Positions 47,488 through 54,479 of a stretch of DNA of 64,000 nucleotides are shown here, in pieces (positions within the stretch are counted from its first letter, which is position 1; each line of letters starts with the position of its first letter). Both the position numbers and the translations under genes were made by a program. The stretch spans positions 1,240,001 to 1,304,000 of the forward strand of contig NZ_CP096971.1 of the NCBI RefSeq assembly GCF_024758705.1. Reading direction: 5' to 3'. The DNA comes from Sphingomonas sp. SUN019. GTDB taxonomy: Bacteria > Pseudomonadota > Alphaproteobacteria > Sphingomonadales > Sphingomonadaceae. Under the pieces are notes generated by a model. The model was not told the DNA's origin, did no database searches, and saw only the letters and a program-made list of their open reading frames with translations.

Positions 47488-47973
47488 GTGCCACTCAATC
47501 CGCTCCCCGATCACGACCTCGACACGCTTCGTCAGGTCGTGACGATGCTCATCACCCGGTCCGGTAAGCGTCAACGCGACCTCGTACCGCGAGCGGGCCT
47601 CAGCAAGGATCAGATCTCGCGAGCATTGCGTGGCTCGCGCGGCATGACGTCCAGCGAGGCGCTGGCGTTGCTCGATGCGGCGGGCCTGCCTGCGCGCGGC
47701 GCACTAACGCTCGCACTTTACGGTCGGCAGGACCTGGCGAGCGAATGGGCATTGTCCGGCCTTGCAGCTTTCCTGGAAACATTCGTCAACGCGCTACCGG
47801 ACGCACTCGATCAGGCGCTTGGCGGCAACAGCGACAGGATCGATCCTCGGTGGGGTCCGCAGGCCGCTCGATTCGTCGCACAGCGCGTGGCTCATCACAT
47901 CACCGATCTGATCGAACGTGAGGAAAAGCTTGGCGACTTCGACCCGACAGGCCGTCGGCATGAACACGCCTAA
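47488..47973 (+). CDS. HTH (XRE-like) protein
   Basis: The GTG start at 47488 has GGATGGAGG upstream. The HTH is visible as KRQRDLVPRAGLSKDQISRAL, with a following LALLDAAGLPARGAL helix. The C-terminal half (LSGLAAFLETFVNALPDALDQAL) is helical. It is read away from the SOS operon. Target unknown. Confidence 0.65.
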   Translation: MPLNPLPDHDLDTLRQVVTMLITRSGKRQRDLVPRAGLSKDQISRALRGSRGMTSSEALALLDAAGLPARGALTLALYGRQDLASEWALSGLAAFLETFVNALPDALDQALGGNSDRIDPRWGPQAARFVAQRVAHHITDLIEREEKLGDFDPTGRRHEHA

Positions 47974-48325
47974 ATTTGGACGCAGCATCAGCGACAAAAG
48001 ACGTCCTCGCGTATCCCGACTGCCGCCCTTTTCGACGTGGGCGGCTACACCTGAGATTACGCGGGTAAGTGATCAGTCCACCGCAAGTAGAAGCTGATTT
48101 AGCAAAAGTTCAGGGCTGCCAACCCATCGCAGCATCTCGCCCGTAGACGACCTTACGAGGTGGTCGAGGCGACCGTCCGTTCAGGAAAAGGATCAATTCG
48201 AAACCAATTGTGCTTGCGTGCCGCGGGGTTCTCGCGCCCATTAAGCTGCGCCGACAAACCTACCTGGGTTGGCGCGCGGCCGCCGCGCCGAGATCGGCGA
48301 CAGTTCGGCATCAAAGGGCGATGCA
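47974..48325. other. Gap before GntR gene
   Basis: No supported gene or structure. It probably carries the promoter of the GntR-like gene. Confidence 0.4.
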
Positions 48326-48949
48326 ATGACGCAGGGAGGCGGCACGAGCGAGGCGGTTTACGTGCGGCTGAAGGCCGCGCTCGTCGACGGAGCAATCGAG
48401 TCACATGCAAGGTTGGATATTGCGAAAATCGCTCACGAGTTCGAGGTGTCGCCGACACCCGTCCGAGAAGCGGCGATGCGATTGCTCGGCGAAGGACTGC
48501 TAGAATCTCACCCGCGCGGCGGCATGCGCCCGCTGCTGATCTCGGAAGTTCACCTGCGGGCCCTCCTCGAAGTACACGCCCGTCTCCTGCTGCTCGCGAT
48601 CGATTGGGCACCACCGGAAACGATCGCCAACATCCAGGCACCCCAAGTCTGGGACGAGGATGGCGACTACGACGAATTGTTTGATGCCATCGCGCGAGCA
48701 CCCGGGAATACCGAATTTGCTGCGATATTAAGTCGCCTCGGCGAGCGACTGGCAGCGTTCCGTCTCGTCGAACAGGAAATTTTTCCTGATGTCGCCGTTG
48801 AGATTGAGACGATGCGCGCCGCGATGACTTCCGGCTCTGCCGCGAGCTTGCGACGTTGCCTCAGAGCCTACCACCGCCGGCGCATGGCCCACGCCGCACA
48901 ACTCGCCTGGCTAGCGGCACGCAAGCACATCGTGGCCTCAGACGAATGA
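48326..48949 (+). CDS. GntR-family transcriptional regulator
   Basis: The winged HTH is SEAVYVRLKAALVDG..., IAHEFEVSPTPVREAAMRLLGEGLL, typical of the FadR type. The C-terminal all-helical ligand domain is short and lacks the usual FCD metal His residues, ending CLRAYHRRRMAHAAQLAW. From memory, GntR-like genes accompany some proteobacterial lasso peptide loci; this one lies 2.9 kb upstream of the precursor. Confidence 0.75.
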   Translation: MTQGGGTSEAVYVRLKAALVDGAIESHARLDIAKIAHEFEVSPTPVREAAMRLLGEGLLESHPRGGMRPLLISEVHLRALLEVHARLLLLAIDWAPPETIANIQAPQVWDEDGDYDELFDAIARAPGNTEFAAILSRLGERLAAFRLVEQEIFPDVAVEIETMRAAMTSGSAASLRRCLRAYHRRRMAHAAQLAWLAARKHIVASDE

Positions 48950-49026
48950 GATCGGGCAGGTGGCGGTGCGCGCCTTGAACGCCCTTGTGTCTGTCATTGT
49001 GCGGTAATTCGCGCCAGATACCAGTC

Positions 49027-49497
49027 ATGGACGATAGTCAGCTTCCACTCCTTGCCGAGCGCCATCGCAAAGTCCTCAGGCTCTACCGCGAGCGGTTCCG
49101 GCTAAAGGAGATCGCGCGCGAGTTGTCGCTGAGCGAGAATTCCGTGAACACCTACCTGACCGAGGCAGTTCAGATCCTTGGTGCGCCCGGGCGTCGCGCT
49201 GCCGCGGACGCTTTAGCCAGATTTGAAGACCCCTCTCGAAATTCGAGGTATCGACCTTCGGTACCTGAAATTCCTCCCGAACTGATCGTACCACCGGAAC
49301 CGCAGAGACGGGATGACGCCGCCAAAAGCGACGGCTTTCTGCCGCTGCGCCCGATCGACGGGGCACCGAACAGCCTCCCGGCTCACGCCCGGCTGCTGTG
49401 GATTGTCGCGCTCTTGGTGACGCTGGTCGTCGGCGTCGCCATCGCGGTCGCGATCTACACGGTCTATGTGAAACCGATGGAGCGTCTGCTTCGGTGA
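49027..49497 (+). CDS. LuxR-type HTH protein with C-terminal membrane anchor
   Basis: Residues 8-60 form a LuxR-type HTH (RHRKVLRLYRERFRLKEIA, LSLSENSVNTYLTEA), followed by a proline-rich linker and one transmembrane helix (LLWIVALLVTLVVGVAIAVA). A membrane-tethered DNA-binding protein suggests response to an envelope signal. It follows the GntR gene by about 80 bases. Confidence 0.7.
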   Translation: MDDSQLPLLAERHRKVLRLYRERFRLKEIARELSLSENSVNTYLTEAVQILGAPGRRAAADALARFEDPSRNSRYRPSVPEIPPELIVPPEPQRRDDAAKSDGFLPLRPIDGAPNSLPAHARLLWIVALLVTLVVGVAIAVAIYTVYVKPMERLLR

Positions 49498-49539
49498 TCC
49501 CTCCGAATGGGCTGGAAAATCGTACCGAAGGGATCGTCG

Positions 49540-49863
49540 ATGAAGACTAGCTTGAAGATCGCCCATCTGGCGGCACCGCGCCATCCGCTACGATCAATGG
49601 AGGATCAGATCGACCGCGCCATCGCCGACAATGCCAGCGTAACACTGGCGATGTTGGACGCGCGGGGACGCGCCGGACTTGCCGCAGCACAGGGGCACGG
49701 GCTGTTGAAGCGCAACTTGGACCTCGGCGTCCAGCTCGGACAGTTGCGCGGCGACACGGTGACGCTGCACGCGGACTGCCTTGAATTCTTGAAGACAAAT
49801 GTCGACGCGGAAAGGATGTATGGCGATCAATGGGACTGTCCCAAGATGCCCGCTGGCGCGTGA
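49540..49863 (+). CDS. Small protein, unknown
   Basis: 107 residues from the ATG at 49540, 43 bases after the LuxR-like stop. A central helix-rich part (MEDQIDRAIADNASVTLAML, ALAAAQ-like, LLKRNLDLGVQLGQL) and two Cys near the end (HADCLEFL, WDCPKM). No family recognised. Confidence 0.45.
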   Translation: MKTSLKIAHLAAPRHPLRSMEDQIDRAIADNASVTLAMLDARGRAGLAAAQGHGLLKRNLDLGVQLGQLRGDTVTLHADCLEFLKTNVDAERMYGDQWDCPKMPAGA

Positions 49864-49891
49864 CTGCCACGAAGATGGGCCATCGATCCGG

Positions 49892-50317
49892 ATGATGCCG
49901 ACGCATGTAGTGGTCTTCTACTCGCTGCTTGCCACTGCGGTATCCACAGCATTCCTGATCGGGGGCCGACCCGAAAAGCAGGTCGCGGGGATGCTCCTTG
50001 CCGCGACCTGCTTCTCCAAACTCGTCGCATGGCAGCCGCTCGCGCACTTCGCGAACTTTGAGCCTGCGTTGTTTGCGACCGACGTCCTGCTGCTTGTCGG
50101 CTTGGGCCGGGTCGCGCTGCGTTCGGACAGGTACTGGCCGATATGGTTGACCGCATTGCATGCTTACTCGGTGATCGCCCATGTAGCACGCGCGCTCAAC
50201 ACGGATACGAATGTCACGGTCTATCTCGCGAACAGCGCGATGACCGCCGACCCTGGCCTTGTGCTGCTGACGGTCGGGTCATGGCGCCACTGGCGACGGC
50301 GGTCGCAAATGAGCTGA
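49892..50317 (+). CDS. Integral membrane protein, unknown
   Basis: The 141-residue protein has four hydrophobic segments (VVFYSLLATAVSTAFLIGG, VAGMLLAATCFSKLVAW, ATDVLLLVGLGRVALR, WLTALHAYSVIAHVAR). GRPEKQ and PIWLTALHAYSV are seen in a sphingomonad family without known role. Start chosen at MMPTHV. Confidence 0.55.
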   Translation: MMPTHVVVFYSLLATAVSTAFLIGGRPEKQVAGMLLAATCFSKLVAWQPLAHFANFEPALFATDVLLLVGLGRVALRSDRYWPIWLTALHAYSVIAHVARALNTDTNVTVYLANSAMTADPGLVLLTVGSWRHWRRRSQMS

Positions 50318-50660
50318 ACCCGCCGACAATATTCTCCAAGTGGACCACCGTCAACTACCGATGCGGTATTGCAGCATCCACCCTCTTCACGACATTGCAC
50401 GCCAGCGCTTCGCGGCACTCGATGCAAGCGCACTCTCTTCAGTGGAGGATGGACCGGTGGGCACACCCGCCAGCTGAAGCCAACATCGGAAACAGCGTAA
50501 GTCGCTCGTCTTGGCGATGTCTCGCCACGCCCGTGGGTCGGTAGATCGACCCGCCGATGCGCCAGTTCGGATTGCCGCCGAGTAAGGGCCATGCTTGCAC
50601 CACCGCCGTAGCGACCGCGACAGCATCGGTGTCCTCGCTCGGTCAGCCGCGCGCGGTACG
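50318..50660. other. Gap without supported gene
   Basis: Overlapping open frames on both strands have no ribosome binding sites or family features. Confidence 0.4.
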
Positions 50661-51104
50661 ATGCGCGCCCTGTTCTCGCGCGCGAGACCGCCGAGTGTTT
50701 CCACGACCGTGACCCTCGATGACTCCAGAAATGGGCAGTTGTCCGATAATCTCCGCTCGCGCTTTCTTGCGGAGGCTGCTTTGGCGACCTGGATTCTTCG
50801 TCAGAGGCGCAAGCGCGAGGATGTGCTCGGTGCACATCATTTCGCCGACCCCAGCTGGGATATCATGCTCGACCTGTTTTCAGCGCAGGTACATGGCGAG
50901 AAAGTCGCAACATCGAGCCTGATCGTCGCCGCCAACGTTTCCCAAAGCACGGCGCTCCGACGAATCCGCCGGCTCGTTCGCGACGGCGATCTTGTTGCGG
51001 AGCGAGATCCGCATGATGGCCGCCGCACGTTCGTGCGCCTGTCCTGCGATCTATTCGAGCGAATTGGTGGTCTGTTGCGGCAATGGCAGGTCCTGAAGGG
51101 CTGA
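50661..51104 (+). CDS. MarR-like winged-helix regulator
   Basis: The C-terminal part VATSSLIVAANVSQSTALRRIRRLVRDGDLVAERDPHDGRRTFVRL (cited by its motifs SQSTALRRI and DPHDGRRTFV) is a winged HTH of MarR type; the N-terminal 70 residues are poorly defined. It lies between the membrane protein gene and the folded element, all upstream of the lasso precursor, and may regulate it. Confidence 0.65.
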   Translation: MRALFSRARPPSVSTTVTLDDSRNGQLSDNLRSRFLAEAALATWILRQRRKREDVLGAHHFADPSWDIMLDLFSAQVHGEKVATSSLIVAANVSQSTALRRIRRLVRDGDLVAERDPHDGRRTFVRLSCDLFERIGGLLRQWQVLKG

Positions 51105-51196
51105 CTGATGCTGACGGATACCACGCCACCGCCAGCCGCCTGATTGCGTTGCAGCACTACGATCGACTATGGTGTCCGCGCGTCCCTAGCGGGGCG

Positions 51197-51320
51197 TGGG
51201 GCGTGGAAACCCCAAGACTAGAGCCGGAGCTTCGAGGCGACCGGGTGGCGGACGTGTATGTCCAGGGCCACCCGGCCTAAAGGCGTTCGCGCCTTTGCTA
51301 GTCTTAGGTTTCCAACACCC
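51197..51320. ncRNA. Multi-hairpin element, candidate structured RNA or small palindromic mobile element
   Basis: An outer inverted repeat pairs 51205-51221 (GGAAACCCCAAGACTAG) with 51298-51313 (CTAGTCTTAGGTTTCC), with one mismatch or bulge. Inside are two strong hairpins: CCGGGTGG/CCACCCGG at 51241-51275, capped by GGAC/GTCC, and AAAGGCG-TTCG-CGCCTTT at 51279-51296. A weak third hairpin (GCC/GGC) lies at 51223-51238. Weaker pairing extends outward to about 51199 and 51320. The fold is cloverleaf-like but is not a tRNA. Which strand is transcribed is unknown. Confidence 0.5.
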
Positions 51321-51385
51321 GGTTCTCAGCGTCGACGCGGGCTCAAGCTCACGTCGCCGGCTGGGCACGGGCGGTGGAGAACAAG

Positions 51386-51610
51386 ATGCAGCGGGTTGAA
51401 GACAGGCTGTTTGTCGAGTTCGTCGAGGCGCTGAACGGAGATCTCGCAACATTGGGTGCGACCGTTCGCATCGACCATCGAGCCCCACCCGGCCACCGTT
51501 TCACGTTGATCGATCAAAATGGGCGGCGGCTTGGAGAGTTGCCCGATCAGGCCGATGCGGCGACGATCTTTGCCTTCGAGATCATCCTGCATTCGGAGCG
51601 CAGAAATTAG
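51386..51610 (+). CDS. Small protein upstream of lasso precursor, unknown
   Basis: The 74-residue protein (MQRVEDRLFVEFVEALNG..., RFTLIDQNGRRLGELPDQADAATIFAFEIILHSERRN cited by its RLGELPDQAD core) has GGAG just before its ATG. It is acidic with an alpha-beta pattern. No family recognised. Confidence 0.45.
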   Translation: MQRVEDRLFVEFVEALNGDLATLGATVRIDHRAPPGHRFTLIDQNGRRLGELPDQADAATIFAFEIILHSERRN

Positions 51611-51770
51611 TTGCGCGCCCGTAACTTGTTGCGTTGCTCGGTCGGACGGTCGAGCAACGTGGCGGAACGTATCGAAATTACAAAAGCCGCAACGTTTTAA
51701 CACTTCGTGTAAATGAAAAATCTTATTGCTGCCTGCAATGTCTACTTTCCATGACTGATTTAGGGCCGAA

Positions 51771-51800
51771 TTGACAGCGTATCGGCTTTGTGATCGTCGC
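51771..51800 (+). promoter_or_regulatory. Weak promoter candidate before the lasso precursor
   Basis: TTGACA at 51771-51776 is a perfect -35 sequence, but the position 17 bases on reads TCGTCG, a poor -10. It is 60 bases upstream of the precursor ATG. Confidence 0.25.
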
Positions 51801-51859
51801 AAAAGCGCGGACGTTGCTCGTGTCGCATCCCTGCGACGTTTGAGCAGAAGGACTTAGTC

Positions 51860-51988
51860 ATGAAGCGCACGAACGAAAGCCGACGGATCGTCGATCTCGG
51901 CCGGGCCAGCCGCGAGACCAAGGGCGCGGGGTTCATCGAGCGTGATGTCGCCGGCCTGAAGGTGGGCACCGGCCTCTCGACCGACTGA
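51860..51988 (+). CDS. Lasso peptide precursor (A gene), 42 residues
   Basis: The gene is below usual annotation size. AGAAGGA stands about eight bases before the ATG. The leader is 21 residues with a DLGRASRETK end, so Thr20 lies at position -2 before the core, as the lasso cyclase requires. The predicted core starts GAGFIERD and continues VAGLKVGTGLSTD, 21 residues. Gly1 and Asp8 give an eight-residue macrolactam ring. The tail ending GLSTD is like the caulonodin endings GLSRD and GLSED as I remember them. The processing genes B and C follow immediately. Confidence 0.9.
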   Translation: MKRTNESRRIVDLGRASRETKGAGFIERDVAGLKVGTGLSTD

Positions 51989-51994
51989 CCGAAC

Positions 51995-52019
51995 GGGCGC
52001 GTCGTTTTTCGGCGCGCCC
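51995..52019 (+). terminator. Hairpin between lasso precursor and processing genes
   Basis: GGGCGCG (51995-52001) and CGCGCCC (52013-52019) form a seven-bp stem, with an 11-base loop holding TTTTT. It lies directly after the precursor stop. A partial terminator here would raise precursor mRNA relative to B and C mRNA, a known layout in lasso loci. Confidence 0.65.
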
Positions 52020-52032
52020 AAGGCCACGACGG

Positions 52033-52689
52033 ATGCCCCACCCCCCGCCCAGAATATTGTCGCTCGCCATCACGCGCGGTCACGCGATTTTTCTCGACCA
52101 AGAGGCGGATCGCTACTTTGCTTTGCCAGATCGGGAAAACCAGAGTCTGATTGACCTGCTGGACGGCTTGGACATCGGGATCGACGCTCGGCATCGCTTG
52201 GCCGAGGCGACGGGTGTTATCGCACGACGCGATGTCTTCCTGGCCATGATGGCGGCCCCATCACACTGGCGGCCACGAGCCGACAACAGCGCGGCGCTCC
52301 CAATGTCAAAGTTGAGGTTGCGCGACCGGCTCGATGCGATTCTGGAGCGCGCGAAAGCGTCGGTGTTGCTTCGGGTTGTCGGGTTGGAGCGCACGCTCGC
52401 CCGCATTACTCGGATGCGCCGCCGCCGTCATGCGCATGAGAACGATTTGGCGCGCGTTATTGCTGCGCAACGCTGGCTCGATCAGCATCTCAGCGCCGCC
52501 GACGCGTGCCTGACGCGCTCGCTTGCGCTCGTACGGTGCGCTCGCGCCAGGGGCTGCGACGTCCAGTTGGTGATCGGCGTCAAGACGAGCCCGTTCGAAG
52601 CCCATTGTTGGGTCCAGACGGGAGACTGCATCCTGAACGACGATATCGATCGGATTGCGCCGTTCACCCCGATTGTCATTCTCCCATGA
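52033..52689 (+). CDS. Lasso peptide B protein (leader recognition and protease)
   Basis: Residues 1-90 resemble a PqqD-like recognition domain (LSLAITRGHAIFLDQEADRYFALPD). The C-terminal part is a transglutaminase-like cysteine protease with Cys159 (ADACLTRSLAL), His191 (EAHCWVQ) and Asp203 (ILNDD), the triad expected for leader removal. Recognition domain and protease are fused in one chain, the proteobacterial form. The stop overlaps the cyclase ATG by four bases. Confidence 0.9.
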   Translation: MPHPPPRILSLAITRGHAIFLDQEADRYFALPDRENQSLIDLLDGLDIGIDARHRLAEATGVIARRDVFLAMMAAPSHWRPRADNSAALPMSKLRLRDRLDAILERAKASVLLRVVGLERTLARITRMRRRRHAHENDLARVIAAQRWLDQHLSAADACLTRSLALVRCARARGCDVQLVIGVKTSPFEAHCWVQTGDCILNDDIDRIAPFTPIVILP

Positions 52690-54479
52690 CCACCGACTAC
52701 ATTGCGATCATGTCGCCGGATGGAAGCGACGCGCTTGCGGAAGAGCGGAAACGCGTGAGGCCTGGCTATCAAGTCGCTGTCGACCGGCCTGGTCTGTTGG
52801 TGTTGACTACCGCGCCAACCGACATCGTCGCGATGATGGGTGGCGATGGCGTCGCCATAGGCACCATGTTTGATCGGTCGGGGCGAGAGGCAGTCGCGAC
52901 CATCGATCGACCGGCGAGCGCCACGGCACATGACAGCGGGGGCGCTTCGCTTCTTGCGCAGTTCTGGGGCGGATTCGTCGCCATCATCTCCGATCCCGAT
53001 GGTGGCGTCTCGATCATCCGCGATCCGTCGGGCGAAGTGCCTTGTTATTGGTCCGAATACGGCGGCGTAACCGTCGCCACCTCTCAGCCCCGGGATTGGA
53101 TCGATAACTACCGAAGGGTCGACTTCGACTGGACGACCGTCGTCGGCCATCTGTTATGGCCCGAACGCCGCAACCGCCAAACCTGTCTTGCCGGCCTGTG
53201 CGAGCTGATGCCCGGCGAGCGGCTCGTCGTGCGCCCGAGTGAGACCCGTGTCGATCCGATCTGGCAACCGTGGCGATTCACGGTGCCGGAACTGAGGATC
53301 GACGAACGTGAGGACGCGATCGAACTTGTCCGTCGCGCGACACTCAATACGGTTGCCGGTTGGTGCAGGCGCTATCCACGATCGCTGGTCAGCCTGTCCG
53401 GCGGATTGGACTCGTCAATCGTTCTGGCGGCCGCACAGGCGCACACAATCGCCGCCGTGACGATCATGACCGACGAGCCGATCGGCGACGAACGGCAGTA
53501 CGCGCGTGCGGCTGCCGACTATTGCGCCGTGCCGCTGATCGAACGATCGCTTCACATCGACACGATCGACCCGCGCCGATCAAATGCCGCTCGTCTTCCG
53601 CGCCCCACGGCACGGCTCTTCGGACAGGCAATCGATCACATCTGGCGCAACGCATCGGTCGACTGCGGCGCCGACGCGCTGTTCCATGGCGGCGGCGGCG
53701 ACAATGTGTTCTGTTACCTGACGTCGTGCACACCGTATCTGGACAGCCTGCTTGTTCGCGGTCCCGGACGGTCGAGCCGTGCTACGCTTGGCGATGTCGC
53801 GCGGTTGACGAAGGTCTCGAACGGCCGCGTCAAACGCGCCGCGCTCCGCAAAATGTTGATCGAACACGGCCGCTACCGTTGGCACCGCGATGCAGGCTTC
53901 CTCACGAGTGATGCCCTGGCGCTGGCCGATCCGTGGTCAGACCACCCATGGTTCGACGCTGTCCCGCCGAGGACACTGCCTGGCAAGCGCGCGCATGTCG
54001 CCGCGCTCATCAGGATACAGAATTATCTTGAGGCAATCGAACCGGAGCGTCGCGTGCCGGTCGTCGCTCCGCTCATGTCGCAGCAGGTGATGGAAGTCTG
54101 TCTACGCGTGCCGACATGGATATGGTGCGAGGGGGGTGTCAATCGCGCGGTCGCGCGCGCCGCGTTCCGGGACCATTTGCCCGGAATGGTTATCGACCGG
54201 ACAAGCAAGGGCGGTCCAGACGCGTTCGAAATTCAGGTGATGACCGCTCACCATGACACCATCCGCGAGATGCTGCTCGAGGGGCAGCTGGCCGCACACG
54301 GGCTGATCGATCGAAAAGCGGTAACGTCGGCGCTGGAGCATGAAGGGCCGCTCCGAGCAACGCACTATCCCCGGCTGTCAGCACTCGTCGACGTGGAAGC
54401 CTGGTTGCAGAGCTGGAGCGCTATCCGTGCCAACGGTGTCGCTGCGCAAGCCTGGTCGCGAAGCGCGCGCCAGCGCTGA
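52686..54479 (+). CDS. Lasso peptide cyclase (C protein, asparagine-synthetase-like)
   Basis: The 597-residue protein has a degenerate N-terminal glutaminase-like half (no N-terminal Cys) and an ATP pyrophosphatase half with the P-loop SLSGGLDSS (238-244). Such enzymes adenylate an Asp or Glu side chain of the core and join it to the core N-terminus. The context next to the precursor and B gene rules out asparagine synthesis. The last 115 bases overlap, tail to tail, the isopeptidase gene on the other strand. Confidence 0.9.
   Translation: MTTDYIAIMSPDGSDALAEERKRVRPGYQVAVDRPGLLVLTTAPTDIVAMMGGDGVAIGTMFDRSGREAVATIDRPASATAHDSGGASLLAQFWGGFVAIISDPDGGVSIIRDPSGEVPCYWSEYGGVTVATSQPRDWIDNYRRVDFDWTTVVGHLLWPERRNRQTCLAGLCELMPGERLVVRPSETRVDPIWQPWRFTVPELRIDEREDAIELVRRATLNTVAGWCRRYPRSLVSLSGGLDSSIVLAAAQAHTIAAVTIMTDEPIGDERQYARAAADYCAVPLIERSLHIDTIDPRRSNAARLPRPTARLFGQAIDHIWRNASVDCGADALFHGGGGDNVFCYLTSCTPYLDSLLVRGPGRSSRATLGDVARLTKVSNGRVKRAALRKMLIEHGRYRWHRDAGFLTSDALALADPWSDHPWFDAVPPRTLPGKRAHVAALIRIQNYLEAIEPERRVPVVAPLMSQQVMEVCLRVPTWIWCEGGVNRAVARAAFRDHLPGMVIDRTSKGGPDAFEIQVMTAHHDTIREMLLEGQLAAHGLIDRKAVTSALEHEGPLRATHYPRLSALVDVEAWLQSWSAIRANGVAAQAWSRSARQR

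Noticed and set aside
50143..50835. Open frames on both strands before the MarR-like gene
   Set aside because: Arg-rich, overlapping, without start signals.
51186..51488. 100-residue minus-strand open frame through the folded element
   Set aside because: Its content follows from the palindromic, GC-rich stems; no ribosome binding site.
52686..54479. Reading the cyclase as asparagine synthetase AsnB
   Set aside because: No N-terminal catalytic Cys, and the precursor and B protease are adjacent.
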